Source: Tubulanus polymorphus (Eukaryota > Nemertea > Palaeonemertea > Tubulaniformes > Tubulanidae). From it: a stretch of 64,000 nt of DNA. Below, piece after piece: positions 38,717 through 61,858 of this stretch; within the stretch, counting starts at the first letter, position 1, and every line of letters starts with the position of its first letter. Below the pieces are notes generated by a model. The model saw only the letters and a list, made by a program, of their open reading frames with translations, searched no databases and was not told the DNA's origin. The DNA lies in NCBI RefSeq assembly GCF_964204645.1, contig NC_134025.1, positions 29,852,001 to 29,916,000 on the forward strand, read 5' to 3'. Made by a program: the position numbers and the translations under genes.

Positions 38717-39667
38717 CTAATGTTTATTAAACTTGCAAAATATCGAAAAATAATGCATCAAAGTGTTACGAATTTCTTTACCCGTTAGTACGTAAACATA
38801 GAAATTAGTTGCAAAGTTCCAAATATAGATCATGTTCGCTATTTGAAATGCTAATCCTGATTGGACAATATTGGGACTGATCCAAGTCATAATCCAAATC
38901 GTATTTGTAGGGAATGATAGCAATAAGAATACAATACAAGTTGATGCCACTATTATAGACACTGATGATGAGGAGCGATTGTTAGTGTTCATACGATTGA
39001 ACATTAAAGTAAAAACTATAATCGCTGTTGAGATGATTATTATCGTGCATGGTATAAATAAAATAGAAGTTATTTGTAAGGCTCTGTTGACAGTTTGATC
39101 TATTGTATGAACGCATCCCATCTCTTTAACAAAACGTACAGAAAATGATTGACATATGACTAAACTAACTTGTGTAACTATAAACACGGCACAAATTATT
39201 TTTGCAGTTTTAGAATTACAGAATCGGGGCCCTTTGAAAGGGAACCGTACAATGCACATCCTTTCGAAGCAGAGAACGCAAAGCAAATTAGGACCCAAAC
39301 CAACAAAACTCGCATACACTACCTCAACTAAAGCACAAATTGTATCGTTTTGATGGATGCTGATCAAATTAATTTGGTTGATTTGATAGGATACTTTATT
39401 GATACAACCGAGCGTTTCGAGAAGTAATCCTGTAGTATCTGATACCGCCATAGACAGGAAGAGATGTCCGTAAAGTTGTCGGCGAAATCGAGCCGTTAAC
39501 ATCAACACTACGATTAAACTATTACCGCTAAAACCGAAGATGGCTACTAGAAACATGTTTAAAGAATACGCAGTTACGAATGTAGTTGTCTGTTTCTCAC
39601 GTCGGACAAATAATATATCTGTATAAGTCAAACTGTAATTAGAAGTCGTTGTGAGATTTTCTATCAT
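38717..39667 (-). CDS. Class A (rhodopsin-like) orphan GPCR, copy 1, intronless
   Basis: 316 aa, a usual length for a short-tailed class A GPCR. N-glycosylation sites NLT and NYS lie at the N-terminus. Seven hydrophobic segments are visible: TM1 with GNS (48-50), TM2 with LSMAVSD (71-77), Cys111 and Cys185 as the likely TM3-ECL2 disulfide, ERM (135-137) in place of DRY, TM4 at about 155-172, TM5 at about 199-222, TM6 with SFP (251-253), and TM7 with N288-F-Y-V-Y in place of NPxxY, followed by GKEIRN. The overall look is that of invertebrate peptide receptors, but the ligand is unknown. Copy 2 follows 950 bp upstream on the same strand. Confidence 0.85.
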   Translation of the reverse strand: MIENLTTTSNYSLTYTDILFVRREKQTTTFVTAYSLNMFLVAIFGFSGNSLIVVLMLTARFRRQLYGHLFLSMAVSDTTGLLLETLGCINKVSYQINQINLISIHQNDTICALVEVVYASFVGLGPNLLCVLCFERMCIVRFPFKGPRFCNSKTAKIICAVFIVTQVSLVICQSFSVRFVKEMGCVHTIDQTVNRALQITSILFIPCTIIIISTAIIVFTLMFNRMNTNNRSSSSVSIIVASTCIVFLLLSFPTNTIWIMTWISPNIVQSGLAFQIANMIYIWNFATNFYVYVLTGKEIRNTLMHYFSIFCKFNKH

Positions 39668-39759
39668 GTTTTAGGTGCTCTCGGTTGAGAAAAACGAGTT
39701 GTAATTATACGAATCTTGGAACTTGAATGCTGAATAATCTACGATCAATGTTGTTTCTA

Positions 39760-40400
39760 TTATACATGTAGAAACTGAAAATACATCCGCAAAAGTCAAA
39801 CTGTAAATTCAAGTCGTCGTGGCAGTTGAAATCAAATTTTCAGAATAAATGATCTAATATCTCGTAAACGAACTACGTATTTGCGTCACTACTTTTTGAA
39901 AATAACGAAGCTAAAAAATACATATTCATATCTACTAATGATTTCAAATGTAAAAAGGTGAAGATCTAAAGTTACTAATGCGGACAGATGTGAAGTATTT
40001 CTGAGTTTTCGTTCCATACAGAAATCAATTTCAAGTCGCTGCCTACAGTACCGTTACAAACTATTTGAGTAATGCCCTTAAAACATGTACGCTAGAACTG
40101 GCTGGTCCCAGTAACTGTATGTAGTGGGTGACCGTCGATTCGAAAAGTTTTTTAAACGTCCTATTGCTTTACCAATATATTTGTTCGAATTCGGTTGGGT
40201 TTGAACATGGATCGTTAAACGCACTAAAAGCTATATGGAGTTGCCGGGATTTGGAAGGTTTTAGTGCCATTCAAAAATTAGTAATTAAGTTCAAGTTGAT
40301 TGCAATTTTCAAAATCTAGAAATAGCATCATCAAATTGGTACTGATCTCTTTACTGGTCAATGCATTAGGTAGATATAGAAATTGGTTGCTTCTTTCCAA
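39760..40400 (-). pseudogene. Decayed GPCR fragments between the two receptor genes
   Basis: At 39788-39832 the minus strand reads like the receptor N-terminus (TTT, stop, IYSLTFADV, compared with TTTSIYSLTYTDI) but has an in-frame stop. At 40325-40395 it reads as a TM7/tail remnant: NFYIYL, then after a frameshift ALTSKEIS, compared with NFYVYVLTGKEIR. The fragments have no transmembrane core between them. The remaining sequence resembles the flank at 41.7-42.3 kb. They are remnants of older tandem copies or unequal exchanges. Confidence 0.55.
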
Positions 40401-40619
40401 AAATATGCCGTATCAACTTCTTAAAATGTAAAATCCGATTGGGAAATATTGGGGTTTATACATTTTAGTAATGAGTGGGTGATTTACGTGTGAAAGCGCT
40501 CTCTAATTAGACGTGCGACAAATATGACTCGGGTCTGGTCTGAAAACCAGTTTAACCAAATCATCTCCGTGTGATTGCATTTTATATTGTGTATTTTCAT
40601 ACTGTTTCATGTTAATTAG

Positions 40620-41585
40620 TTAACGCTTTCGTAGTACAGGCTGTTTTTTAATTTGAAAGTTTCGAAAACAGTGCAATAAAGTTATACGAATTTCTTTACC
40701 AGTTAGTACGTAAATATAGAAATTGACTGCATAGTTCCAAGTATAGATCATGTTAGCAATTTGAAATGCTAATCCTGATTGGACAATATTGGGACTGATC
40801 CAAGTCATAATCCAAATCGTATTTGTAGGGAACGATAGCAATAAGAATACAATACAAATTGATGCCACTATGATAGACACTGATGATGAGGATCGATTTT
40901 TAGTGTTCATACGATTGAACATTAAAGTAAAAACTATAATCGCTGTTGAGATGATTATTATCGTGCATGGTATAAATAAAATAGAAGTTATTTGTAAGGC
41001 TCTATTTACAGTTTGATCTATTGTATGAACGCATCCCATCTCTTTTACAAAACGTACAGAAAATGATTGACATATGACTAAACTAACTTGTGTATCTAAA
41101 AACACGGCACAAATGATCTTTGCAGTTTTAGATTTGAAGAATCGGGGCCCTTTGAAAGGGAACCGTACAATGCACATCCTTTCGAAGGAGAGCACGCAAA
41201 GAAGATTAGGACCCAAAGCTACTAAACTCACATATACTATTTCAATCGAGGCGCAAATTATATCATTACAGTGGATACTGATCAAATTGATTTGGTTGAT
41301 TTGATACGATACTTTATTGATACAACCGAGCGTTTCGAGAAGTAATGCTATAGTATCTGATACCGCCATAGACAGGAAGAGATGTCCGTAAAGTTGTCGG
41401 CGAAATCGAGCCGTTAACATCAACACGACGATTAAACTGTTACCGGTAAAACCGAAGATCACTAACAGAAATATATTTAGAGAATACAGAGTAATGAATG
41501 TAGTTGTCTGTCTCTCACGTTGAACAAATGCTATATCTGTATAAGTCAAACTGTAAATAGAAGTCGTTGTGAGATTTTTCATCAT
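40620..41585 (-). CDS. Class A (rhodopsin-like) orphan GPCR, copy 2, intronless
   Basis: 321 aa and a close paralogue of the receptor at 38717-39667. It has the same N-glycosylated N-terminus (NLTTTS), the same GNS, AVSD, ERM and SFP motifs, and a TM7 with N-F-Y-I-Y. Between residues about 176 and 283 the two proteins differ at only about three positions, whereas the first 60 residues and the C-terminal tail (IKKQPVLRKR here, FCKFNKH in copy 1) have diverged. No disabling mutation is visible. This looks like a recent tandem duplication with possible gene conversion. Confidence 0.85.
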   Translation of the reverse strand: MMKNLTTTSIYSLTYTDIAFVQRERQTTTFITLYSLNIFLLVIFGFTGNSLIVVLMLTARFRRQLYGHLFLSMAVSDTIALLLETLGCINKVSYQINQINLISIHCNDIICASIEIVYVSLVALGPNLLCVLSFERMCIVRFPFKGPRFFKSKTAKIICAVFLDTQVSLVICQSFSVRFVKEMGCVHTIDQTVNRALQITSILFIPCTIIIISTAIIVFTLMFNRMNTKNRSSSSVSIIVASICIVFLLLSFPTNTIWIMTWISPNIVQSGLAFQIANMIYTWNYAVNFYIYVLTGKEIRITLLHCFRNFQIKKQPVLRKR

Positions 41586-41659
41586 GTCTGCAGAATAACT
41601 GTTCTTTAGTTCTTCCTGTGTGAATTGGTGAATATGAATGTAGCTGTTAGTCTCTTAAG

Positions 41660-42300
41660 ATTAGAAATATGCGCGCGGAAATCAAACTGTAAATTGAAGT
41701 CGTTGTTGACACATGAAATCGTTATTTCAGAATAAATGCCCTTACCGTCGCAAACGTACTATGTATATATGTCTACGTTAATAATGTTTTGATGAAATAA
41801 CGAAGCTATATACTATCTACTGTACTAATGATTTCGAATGTAAAAAGTTGTATATGCTAGTTAGCATCATCAAATTGGTACGGATCTCTTTACTGGTCAA
41901 TGCATTAGGTAGATATAGAAATTGTTCTTTAGTTCTTATTTTTGTGAGTTGATGAATGTTTTCTTTATAATATGAATGTAGCTGTTAGTCTCTTAGGACT
42001 AGAAATATGCGCGCAGAAATCAAACTGTAAATTGAAGTCGTTGTTGACACTTGAAAACATTTCAGAATAAATGCTCTCAGGATAAATGAGCTCTTAGTCC
42101 CCGCAAACGTACTATGCATGTTTGCGTTAATGTTTGATGAAATAACGAAGCTAGATGCCATCTATATCTACTGTACTAATGATTTCAGTGGTAAAAAGTT
42201 GTATATGCTAGTTCTAGATTTACTAATGAGGATAGATCGATATTTCTAAGTTGTTACGATCCATTACAGAAATTCTCCAATGTCTGCCTACAGTCCATCA
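41660..42300 (-). pseudogene. Internally deleted GPCR remnants and duplicated 5' flanks
   Basis: Two copies of a segment containing tcaaactgtaaattgaagtc occur at about 41685 and 42023. Read on the minus strand they translate as TTTSIYSLI, matching the receptor N-terminus. A TM7/tail remnant (NFYIYL, then a shifted SKEIS) lies at about 41868-41930. The 42023 N-terminus and this tail are only about 80 bp apart, so this copy has lost its transmembrane core. About 200 bp after each N-terminal segment is shared as well (gatgaaataacgaagct; tgtactaatgatttc). Confidence 0.55.
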
Positions 42301-44387
42301 CGCTTATGGATGGCTGGTCCTCAGCTTCAATCAGATTGTCCGGTAGTGTCCGTAACTCTTAAAATTACAAACGTTATTGAAATGTCCCGTTGCTTTACAA
42401 CCATTCATTCGTTCAAATCGACAATATTGTCTAAACGATTGCAATATCAGACACGAGAAGCTGGATTCGCATACCAAAAAATATTTGTGGTAAAAACCTG
42501 GGCCGGGATTTGTATGAAAATCGGGGCATGGTAGGAATTCCGAGTTTACTGGAATTTGGTGCATTCTGGTACCCGCCGGACATGCAATCTATGAATTAAA
42601 CATTTGAGTAAACAAATTTGAGTTTATTCAAGTTTAGTTGCAAAACTTAGAAAATGCATTACGAATAGAAATTGGTTGAAGATACTGGAATGATCCATTT
42701 CATCCGATGACGAATGCCACTAGTTTGCATCGAAACTTTTTGGCCACAAAAGTGAAATGATACTGAATCGCACATCGTGCACGTATTGTTTCGGAGACGG
42801 CGACGGGTCCTATCCCCGAGCAGTCGGAACTACCCCGAACCAGACCATCAAACAAACGACCAGCTAGTGCTGCCATCTTTGCGGTGGAATCTTTGCCCAA
42901 TATGGTGGACATGGATGTAAACAACTTGCGTTGTTAGGTAAAAAAGTTTATTTTTTTCAAATTATAGGATGTTTGTTTGCACTACTATACCTACGGTCGG
43001 ACGATTACAATAAGAGAAAGATGTTAGATTCACTGGGCTTGATCATTGGTGGTGTGTAGTTGCTTGGATCCTACACATCCCTGTCAGCGTAGAGCAGAAC
43101 AGAAAAAGTATGACGACGACGACGCGTCGACGTTTTTTTTTTGTCTTTTTGATTGATTGATTGAAGAACCGACCGAGATTCGAGAACCTCCTGTTTTTAG
43201 GATTGCAATTCCAGATACCAGATTTAGAACTCTAATATGTATGCGCCTTTTGTACAGGTTTACAGATAGGAATATAGTAGTTACCCGGTTGGTGGTGTAG
43301 TATATTATTAGTAAGCATTTATTGAACGGAACAATGCAATGCCACTAGTTGGCACGCTAGTCCCTATTTCACTTTTAGTAGTCAGCGTTAAGTAACCTGT
43401 CTGTCGAGTGGTTTAGTTTCACAATCAGATATCGTTCTGTTTAGGCCTATATAGGCCTAGGCCTACATTTTATCTTTAATTAAGTGGATCTCTGTAATGA
43501 TTTGTGAGTGCTCCAGATTATAAAAAAATCTGAAGATAGATGAATCAAACAGATAAATCTTGAAGAATTTCATAATGAAGGTGTAATTACTGAGACTGGA
43601 GTTAATTAGAGGAAGTATCGTATTTCTGTGAAACTCATTTCCTGGTAACAGTCGTTAGAACTCTTAATTATCTCTAATTATAATTAATGTAACAATGATG
43701 CAGATTTAATTAGTCTGCTGCGAATTGTCTTCAGTGACAGACGTCATTCTAGGAATCATGTTAAAGCCAGGGGTAAGAGATGTTACGTGTTCCAGCACTC
43801 AATTTATCATTGGTATATTTCCCCTTTTTTGTTTATATAGGTTACGTTTGTAGCATTTCCAGCAATTCCCCCTTTCTTTGACTTTTTATGGTTTGAAGAT
43901 CGTTAGGTATTCGATGATTTAAACTTATGAAATATTGGTTATTGTGAGCAGCCTCAGTAGTTCATTGAGATAAGAGTTGATGTTGCATCCACCATCAGTA
44001 CTGAGTGACAAGTCGGTTTGAGTCCTTCTTGCTGTCCAGTGATGAATTTAAATGCACAATCCAATGGGTTTAGTCTTGGGAGACCAAGATTTGAAATGAC
44101 ATAAATTAAGATAAACAAAACAAATCTATGTGTACACCTTGTCAGTCAGATCCCAAATTCATAAAAAGTGTCATCCTGTTTTACTGGAGATTTTTCTGTC
44201 ATATTTCTGTGAAGGTTCTGTTAATGTTTCATGAATTATGAACTATTTCATGACTTATGATATTTTGAAAATGGTTTCAAATATCTATGAATTGAAAGCA
44301 AATTTCTAAAGCGGGCGTTTTTTTTACATGTGGAAATATTCAACTGTTTTCTAGATTTTACCACACTTTAATGAAGAAGACATAAGA
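42301..44387. other. Region upstream of the CAPS2-like gene
   Basis: Further weak echoes of the GPCR flank occur to about 42690. Beyond that it is unannotated AT-rich sequence, presumably holding the CAPS2 promoter and a 5' UTR exon ending before the acceptor at about 44354. Confidence 0.45.
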
Positions 44388-55936
<11,549 letters not shown>

Positions 55937-57538
55937 ACCTAGTCAATTAACTCACAGTTTCTTCAATTGTTAGATATTAAATTGTGGATATTAAAAAGTA
56001 ATTACCAACAGTTCTAAGTTTCACTGTAGGGTTGAAAACTGAAAATTATCTAATTTAACTCCGAGACTCAAACTTACCTAACAGTGGAACCGCTTACCTA
56101 ATAGTGGAACCGGGTCATGAACCGGGTCCTGAGCCCAGCTTCATGAAAAAAGTGAACTGAAAATGTTTTGGTTTACCTAGTCGTTTATGTTTACTTCATG
56201 TTTTCAATTACTACAACCAATGAAACTTAATCAGTTTTTCCTGCTTAAATTGTTTTCATGAATCTGGATCCAGGTCTATTTAATCAGTTTACACTGATCG
56301 TATGGTGAACTTGTCAAATATAACGCAGAATTTTAGCCTTTTGTATTTTATAAGTGTTTCATGAAGAAATGTTGCGTATTCTTAAATGTTGGATAAAACC
56401 AGAAAAGAAACTGATGTAAAACGTTACCTATTTTCAGGTAATTGGGTCGTTTTTCCTGAATTTAATATATTCGACATTTGAAAAAAAAGTCATTTCATTG
56501 GAAATGGGACACACGCTAAGTAGTAAAGTCTATATGTAAGATATTGTAGAGTTGTATTTCTTGTGATATTTGAGACATCCTTTTAGAGACCATCGTTACA
56601 GGTATTAATGATTTGAATGTCAAGGTCGCACGCAGGTGGTTCGTCTCACTGATATACTGCGCTGTAATGTGTTTTACCTTTTTAATTGGCGTTGACGTTT
56701 TTTAACTGCCAAAAAAGTTCTCGTCCAAAACTTATTCATTCCATTTCGGAAGTGTACCTTGTATAATGGTAAAATAAATAGTATTCATGACACATATTCA
56801 TATTTCTTGTTTGTATTTGATTATCTTTTTGAGGATTTGGCACAATTTATGCAGCAAATACCATATAAATAGGAAACTCTGTATCCCGTACTTCATGAGT
56901 GTCCCTTCTCGGATGCCTCGCTATCACTGCCACTGCGGCGCTCATTACAGATTGAAGTTAGAATTTGGGCCCCCACTAGAGGAAAAATGTACTGTTACTA
57001 TACTTCTGAAAAGACAGTTCCTTAACTGGAATGATATGGATTTACGTAATAAACGACACTGCAATCTTAATTAGATTTTCTGATAAGCAAAAATCTACAA
57101 TAACAACTTACTAAATTCAGAAGCCCGTCACATCCTGACTCAAGAGGACTGACAATCGAAAAACAAAACAATTCAAAATAGATCAGCCAAGTTCAATTTA
57201 TACGCAAAATCCCAGAAAAGCCGTTGTGAAGTTGAGGAACCCCTGTGAGATAACTCATTAAATGACGTGTTTTGTCAGAAGATGAATCGACTCGTGCCTT
57301 TTTTTTCCGGACTATCCCTGAACCCCCAGAGCTTTCTCATAATTTTTACGTTCAATTACGATTTCTGCAGAAGCAATATATATATATACATATTATATTC
57401 AAAGAATATGGCAAAAACGTTTAGTTTTAGCAGAACAACGCGAGGACATCGACATCGGGATATTGAATACTCAGATTAAGGTAATCTTTTATATGCTGAA
57501 AATCAAAGGCTGCTAGTGAAAAGTTTGATATGCGTGTA
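55937..57538. other. CAPS2-like 3' UTR and intergenic sequence
   Basis: AATAAA at 56773-56778 is a candidate poly(A) signal. No other gene seen. Confidence 0.45.
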
Positions 57539-58218
57539 TTAAATAGGCGTGAAATTTACAGCACTTTTTTCTGAATGGTCTAGTTTGAAATAGTTTTGAG
57601 ATTTGAACTGATTCGGACGTTGTATCACATCGCTCCTAATTACGAGTAAAGATAACGATATTTCCTTGAAAACTTTCTCTGGCGTAGTTTCCACTCCAGA
57701 CGAACCGTTTTCAAAGAAATCCTCGTCATAACAAACACCCACCTGTATCTTCATGAGACACTGGGTCATCGTACAGTGTTTGTCGTCGTATAAAAAAGTA
57801 CTTCACCATTTTGTGAGGACATTAGGTCAGTTGATGTGACGCCGTTGACGATGAAGATACCTGTAATTAACAGGCAGTATACGAAGTAATACGACCAATT
57901 GTCGCTTATAAGTGTCAACAAATGTCTTACTAAGATTGCGTTGATCTTTCAAATGGAACTGTTCGTGTTTTCATTTGGTTTGGTAAAAGTTCGTTGTCAT
58001 TGTTTGCAATGTAAATACGTCTACAGAGTCTAGACCTTTGGGTAATGGTTCAAACTGATCGCGGAAGTTGGGATACACGTAGAACGGATCACTACTGGAA
58101 ATGAGTCGATCAGATTCATGAGAGGTTGTTAAGTATATAGGAGGTATTTCCTCGGAGATACAGCATACATTTTCTGGAGGAAATTGAATGAAGTGCCTCA
58201 CGTCAGCTAGTTTTTCTA
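57539..58218 (-). other. Doubtful minus-strand coding segments of unknown function
   Basis: The minus strand from 58218 reads VEKLADVRHFIQFPPENVCC and on to QFEPLPKG; after a good acceptor (ttaattacag, 57860) it reads IFIVNGVTSTDLMSSQNGEV and a stop. A donor after EPLPK (aaag|gtctag) would join them in phase. A further ORF at 57769-57539 (GVCYDEDFFENGSSGVETT) lies in another frame. Composition looks protein-like, but I recognise no domain and the upstream acceptor is weak. It could be a decayed gene or chance. Confidence 0.2.
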
Positions 58219-58373
58219 CCTTTTAAAATGGAATTTGGATCGAAGCTTAACTCTGATTCAGCACGAAATTCAATGAACCATCATCAAACAATATAATATA
58301 TATACTGTTTCAAAGGTTTTTATGAACGAATCCCCTAAGGCTACATGGACCTACTATCAAAAAAAGCCTTTGT

Positions 58374-58566
58374 AAAGCCCAACTACACGACGCATGGAAA
58401 TAGGGAAACCACGGAAATACGGGAACAAACATCTTTGATCTCGGAAACGTTGTTCCCTAAAACCATGATTCTCGTTTCTCGTAAACGCACACAACACTGG
58501 GAAACGCTCGGAAACATGTTTCTGTAACTTGTTTTCTTGTTTCCTTGCGTCGTGTGCGTTGGGTTT
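58374..58566. mobile_element. Foldback/MITE-like element
   Basis: The left end aaagcccaactacacgacgc and the inverted right end aaacccaacgcacacgacgc match over about 27 bp with a few mismatches. The roughly 190 bp between holds repeated gggaaac and cggaaac motifs. Overlapping ORFs here are low-complexity shadows. Confidence 0.55.
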
Positions 58567-59560
58567 GAAATATAAACTGCCAAATAGGTCACATATGGTT
58601 TCATAATTCATCGTCAAGAAAATAAGGGTGAAATTGTCAGATTATTGTTGCTGACCATCAGTTCACCATCAACAACATTGCGACGGCGACCGTTCATGAA
58701 TGTGAACTATTTCTTGACCTTTTCTACGAAAAGTTACCAAACCATAGCAGACTATATAGGAAATAATATTAAACAAACAATAAGGAGGTACGGTAAACTA
58801 ACGTTATATCACATAAGGTCGCTTTATTTTGTCCAAGAAGGCAGATCTTTAGAAAATCGACCAGTTGTTGTTGAGACCTCGATGTAGTGCGAACTCTTTC
58901 GTGACGGTATAATATCTGGGGTCGAATAAAACATCAAAAACTGTGTCAAGAGACTGACATCATTATTTTTCAGACTTTCATTAGCGCTTTCCTTTGAGGT
59001 GCAAGTAATTAAACAGCAATCAAGCAGATATAAGGTTTCTTTCGTATAGGTACGCGTGACGTGGCAAATATCAGAACTAATTTCAAGTACATCAATGGAA
59101 CGATTTTCTGAGAAATTTCAGCACATTAATCAGCAGATCCAGCGCTTTAGATTCAGTTGAATTTTCGATGCGTGAAAACTTCTTGGTCTCCGTATCTACA
59201 AACGTATCTCTCCCTACAATATTTTCTCTGAGACAATCGTTAATTCATTTGAAACTTAACCTGCTGTTATAGCTTCTAGTGCGGTAATGGCATTTAATGA
59301 ATTTGACGGATTTGACGGAATTAATGAAAATAGCGACAATTACCGGGTTTTGTGTAGTGTCTACGTCCTGGCACAATGAGAGTAGGTGACACGGTACAGA
59401 ATACACAATTCAATTACCGTCCAATATAAAATCAGACATAGTGAAGCCTCTGATGATGATACGGGACAATGACATTAATATGACTGTCAGGAAACCTTCG
59501 TTAAAATACGAGACAGTAATCAGTATCACAACGTCTACTGCCCATGATATCACTCACCTC

Positions 59561-59590
59561 CCCCCCCCCCCGACCCACCCACCCACCCCA
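59561..59590. repeat. Poly-C and (CCCA)n simple repeat
   Basis: A run of about 12 C, then gacccacccacccacccc. Simple-sequence DNA. Confidence 0.8.
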
Positions 59591-60384
59591 TTCTCTCTCA
59601 TTTAGGTCAAACAGGGGGATCTAGGGGTAGTTTTAAGCCTTCTCATCTACGTAGCTTGCTTTATTTGTTATGGCACAAATCGTTGAAACCTGAAGATTTT
59701 AGACTCATCCCCTCAGAAATTGCATATTTCATATTGAACATTAGGATTAACCCGTGGCCACTTTGTGCGAGGAATGCCCGGACTCCAGCCTTACAATTTT
59801 CCAAGGACCGCCGCTGTCAATTCCAGATTCAAAAACATATCTGATTCAATTTTCTGTGAAAAGAAAACCTCCGAAAGTTACCTTAGGAAAGAAATCAAAT
59901 TATATATGAGCTATTTCATTGGAGATTACGTGTACATGATCGGAATTATGTATCACGAAATTCAAAATTCTGTTTTATTCCTGCTAGGAATAATAAATGC
60001 ATACAAAATGATACGCACATTTTTGACTTGATAATGATGCTTTTGAAGTTTTGAAGTTGGTCCACATTCGTAAGAAAGCTAATTGCTCTTCTTATCAGGA
60101 ACAAATAAAAGGAAATTTCTATACGACATTGGACCAGTTTAAGCAAGAAGAATTATTTCCGAGAAATATTGTAAAAAAAGACCAATGAACTTTTATGCAA
60201 TTACTGAACATCAGATTCACTCACTATATATAGAATTCAACGAAAGTCTCGTCCGAAATATCTTATCTAATTACCTCATTTCTGTTTATTGTGACGATAA
60301 CAGAGGTTCATCAGAGGTTTCTTTCTATGAAATTTTGCAGTTTTTCAACACGTTCAATCGTCAGTGAAATCACGTGTACACATG

Positions 60385-60665
60385 TGTTTACGTAAGTCGG
60401 CGTCGCGACGCGATGCCAGCGACGAACCACCCTCGCAAAGTGCCGTCTGCCATGAGCGCGCTCTTGCGACTGCTGCCAACTGCCAGCGACAACAGTTGCA
60501 ACGAATCGCTCATGTTTTAGTTCCTGCGACGCAAACCATTTTAACCGACAGAGACTAACTATACTTTGCACAGTCGCTGATGATCGCGTCGCAGTCGACC
60601 TATGACCCTTGTGACGAGTTGCATCCAATCGCGTCGCGTTTGCAAGCGCAAGTCGACAAGCTTGC
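60385..60665. repeat. GC-rich repeat-like island
   Basis: An abrupt GC-rich block in AT-rich surroundings with many gcgac/gtcgc words (gtcgcgacgcgatg at the left, atcgcgtcgcgtttgc near the right). The ends are weakly inverted, suggesting a non-autonomous transposon; the ORFs inside do not resemble proteins. Confidence 0.4.
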
Positions 60666-61600
60666 CTTCAAGTGATCACAACTAATGAAAAGACTCGTAA
60701 AGTAAATTAGATATTTCGTGTGAACATTTACATCTATCATTCACTTGTAAACTGAATATATATATGCAATGAATCATAATTTGGAAACCTTATGAAGTGC
60801 TTCCAGCCATGTTCCAAGGCCAGACGCAAGGCCGCGCATGGACGGCGACCTCATTATCGTGTAGACACTAGTGATTAATATAAGATATGAAGTAGAGACT
60901 GTGCGTAATTTAGCGTAATTTAGCACATTACAGTATTCCGGAAGCTTCCATTCTGCATAAATCAACGGAAGTTTCAGTTGAACTTTAAGTTTATTTGATC
61001 GGTGTTTGAAAAGACATTATGACATATCTTAGATGATTGCAGTTTTTCAGCATTTAACCGGGTCGATATTGAGTAGAATATTTGAAAATCACGTTTAACT
61101 GAGCCTGAAATTGATCTAATGCAGGTATCTGTCTGCTGCTTGGTCAAAATCCCCGATCCCCCACGACTCGTAAATCGACAGCTCAATAGTGTCCCGTTAC
61201 CTCAGCTCTTTACCACGATACCCTCTCATTTATTTCGCTTTACAAACCCACCACACCTGGTTACGTGATGAATAAAATCTTTGTTTTGTTTGTAAATAAC
61301 TTTTAACCATGTTTTCTTATGAATGAATGATCGAAAATTCAATTGACCTGCTGGGAGCGAACCAGGGATAATCGTTCCATGAATCGCATCCGGAGTCCGA
61401 GGTCGCACCCACAGAACCAATAGTCAAGTCCACGTAAAGGGATTGGATCCAGGTTGTGGGATTGATGCCTGCGTGAACTGGATCTATAGGGTGTTACCCG
61501 GCTCGATAGTAAAACAAACCCTGCAGGTAGTAATCTGATAAACCCGGGAGCTTCGTCTGCCGCGTGTCGTGCGTACGCAACAGACGACAGTCGCATCGTT

Positions 61601-61612
61601 TATATAAACCCG
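61601..61612 (+). promoter_or_regulatory. TATA box of the insulin-like gene
   Basis: tttatataaacc lies about 250 bp before the insulin ATG, with a possible start site about 30 bp downstream near gacatcaggg. A splice-acceptor-like tgatttcag at 61797-61805 suggests a 5' UTR intron, common in insulin genes. Confidence 0.5.
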
Positions 61613-61858
61613 CTTCATACCCGACATCAGGGCAGTTCTGCCAACAGCATGTAAACGATAAACTTATCTCTTTACCATCATCGTCATCATTATCATCTCT
61701 ACGTTAGAAGTTTGACACTGCTAGACCGGCACGGCGCGAGAAACAACGACGAATAAATCCTCACAACTCTTCTCAAAATATTCCGCTGTCGCATTTTGAT
61801 TTCAGACACTGAAACTTTGATTTCTAAAATTCAGAATATTTTTCCAGTAACGGTAGCA

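Noticed and set aside
38871-41304. Plus-strand ORFs opposite the GPCR genes
   Set aside because: They occur at matching places in both copies simply because the genes are duplicated; they are antisense shadows.
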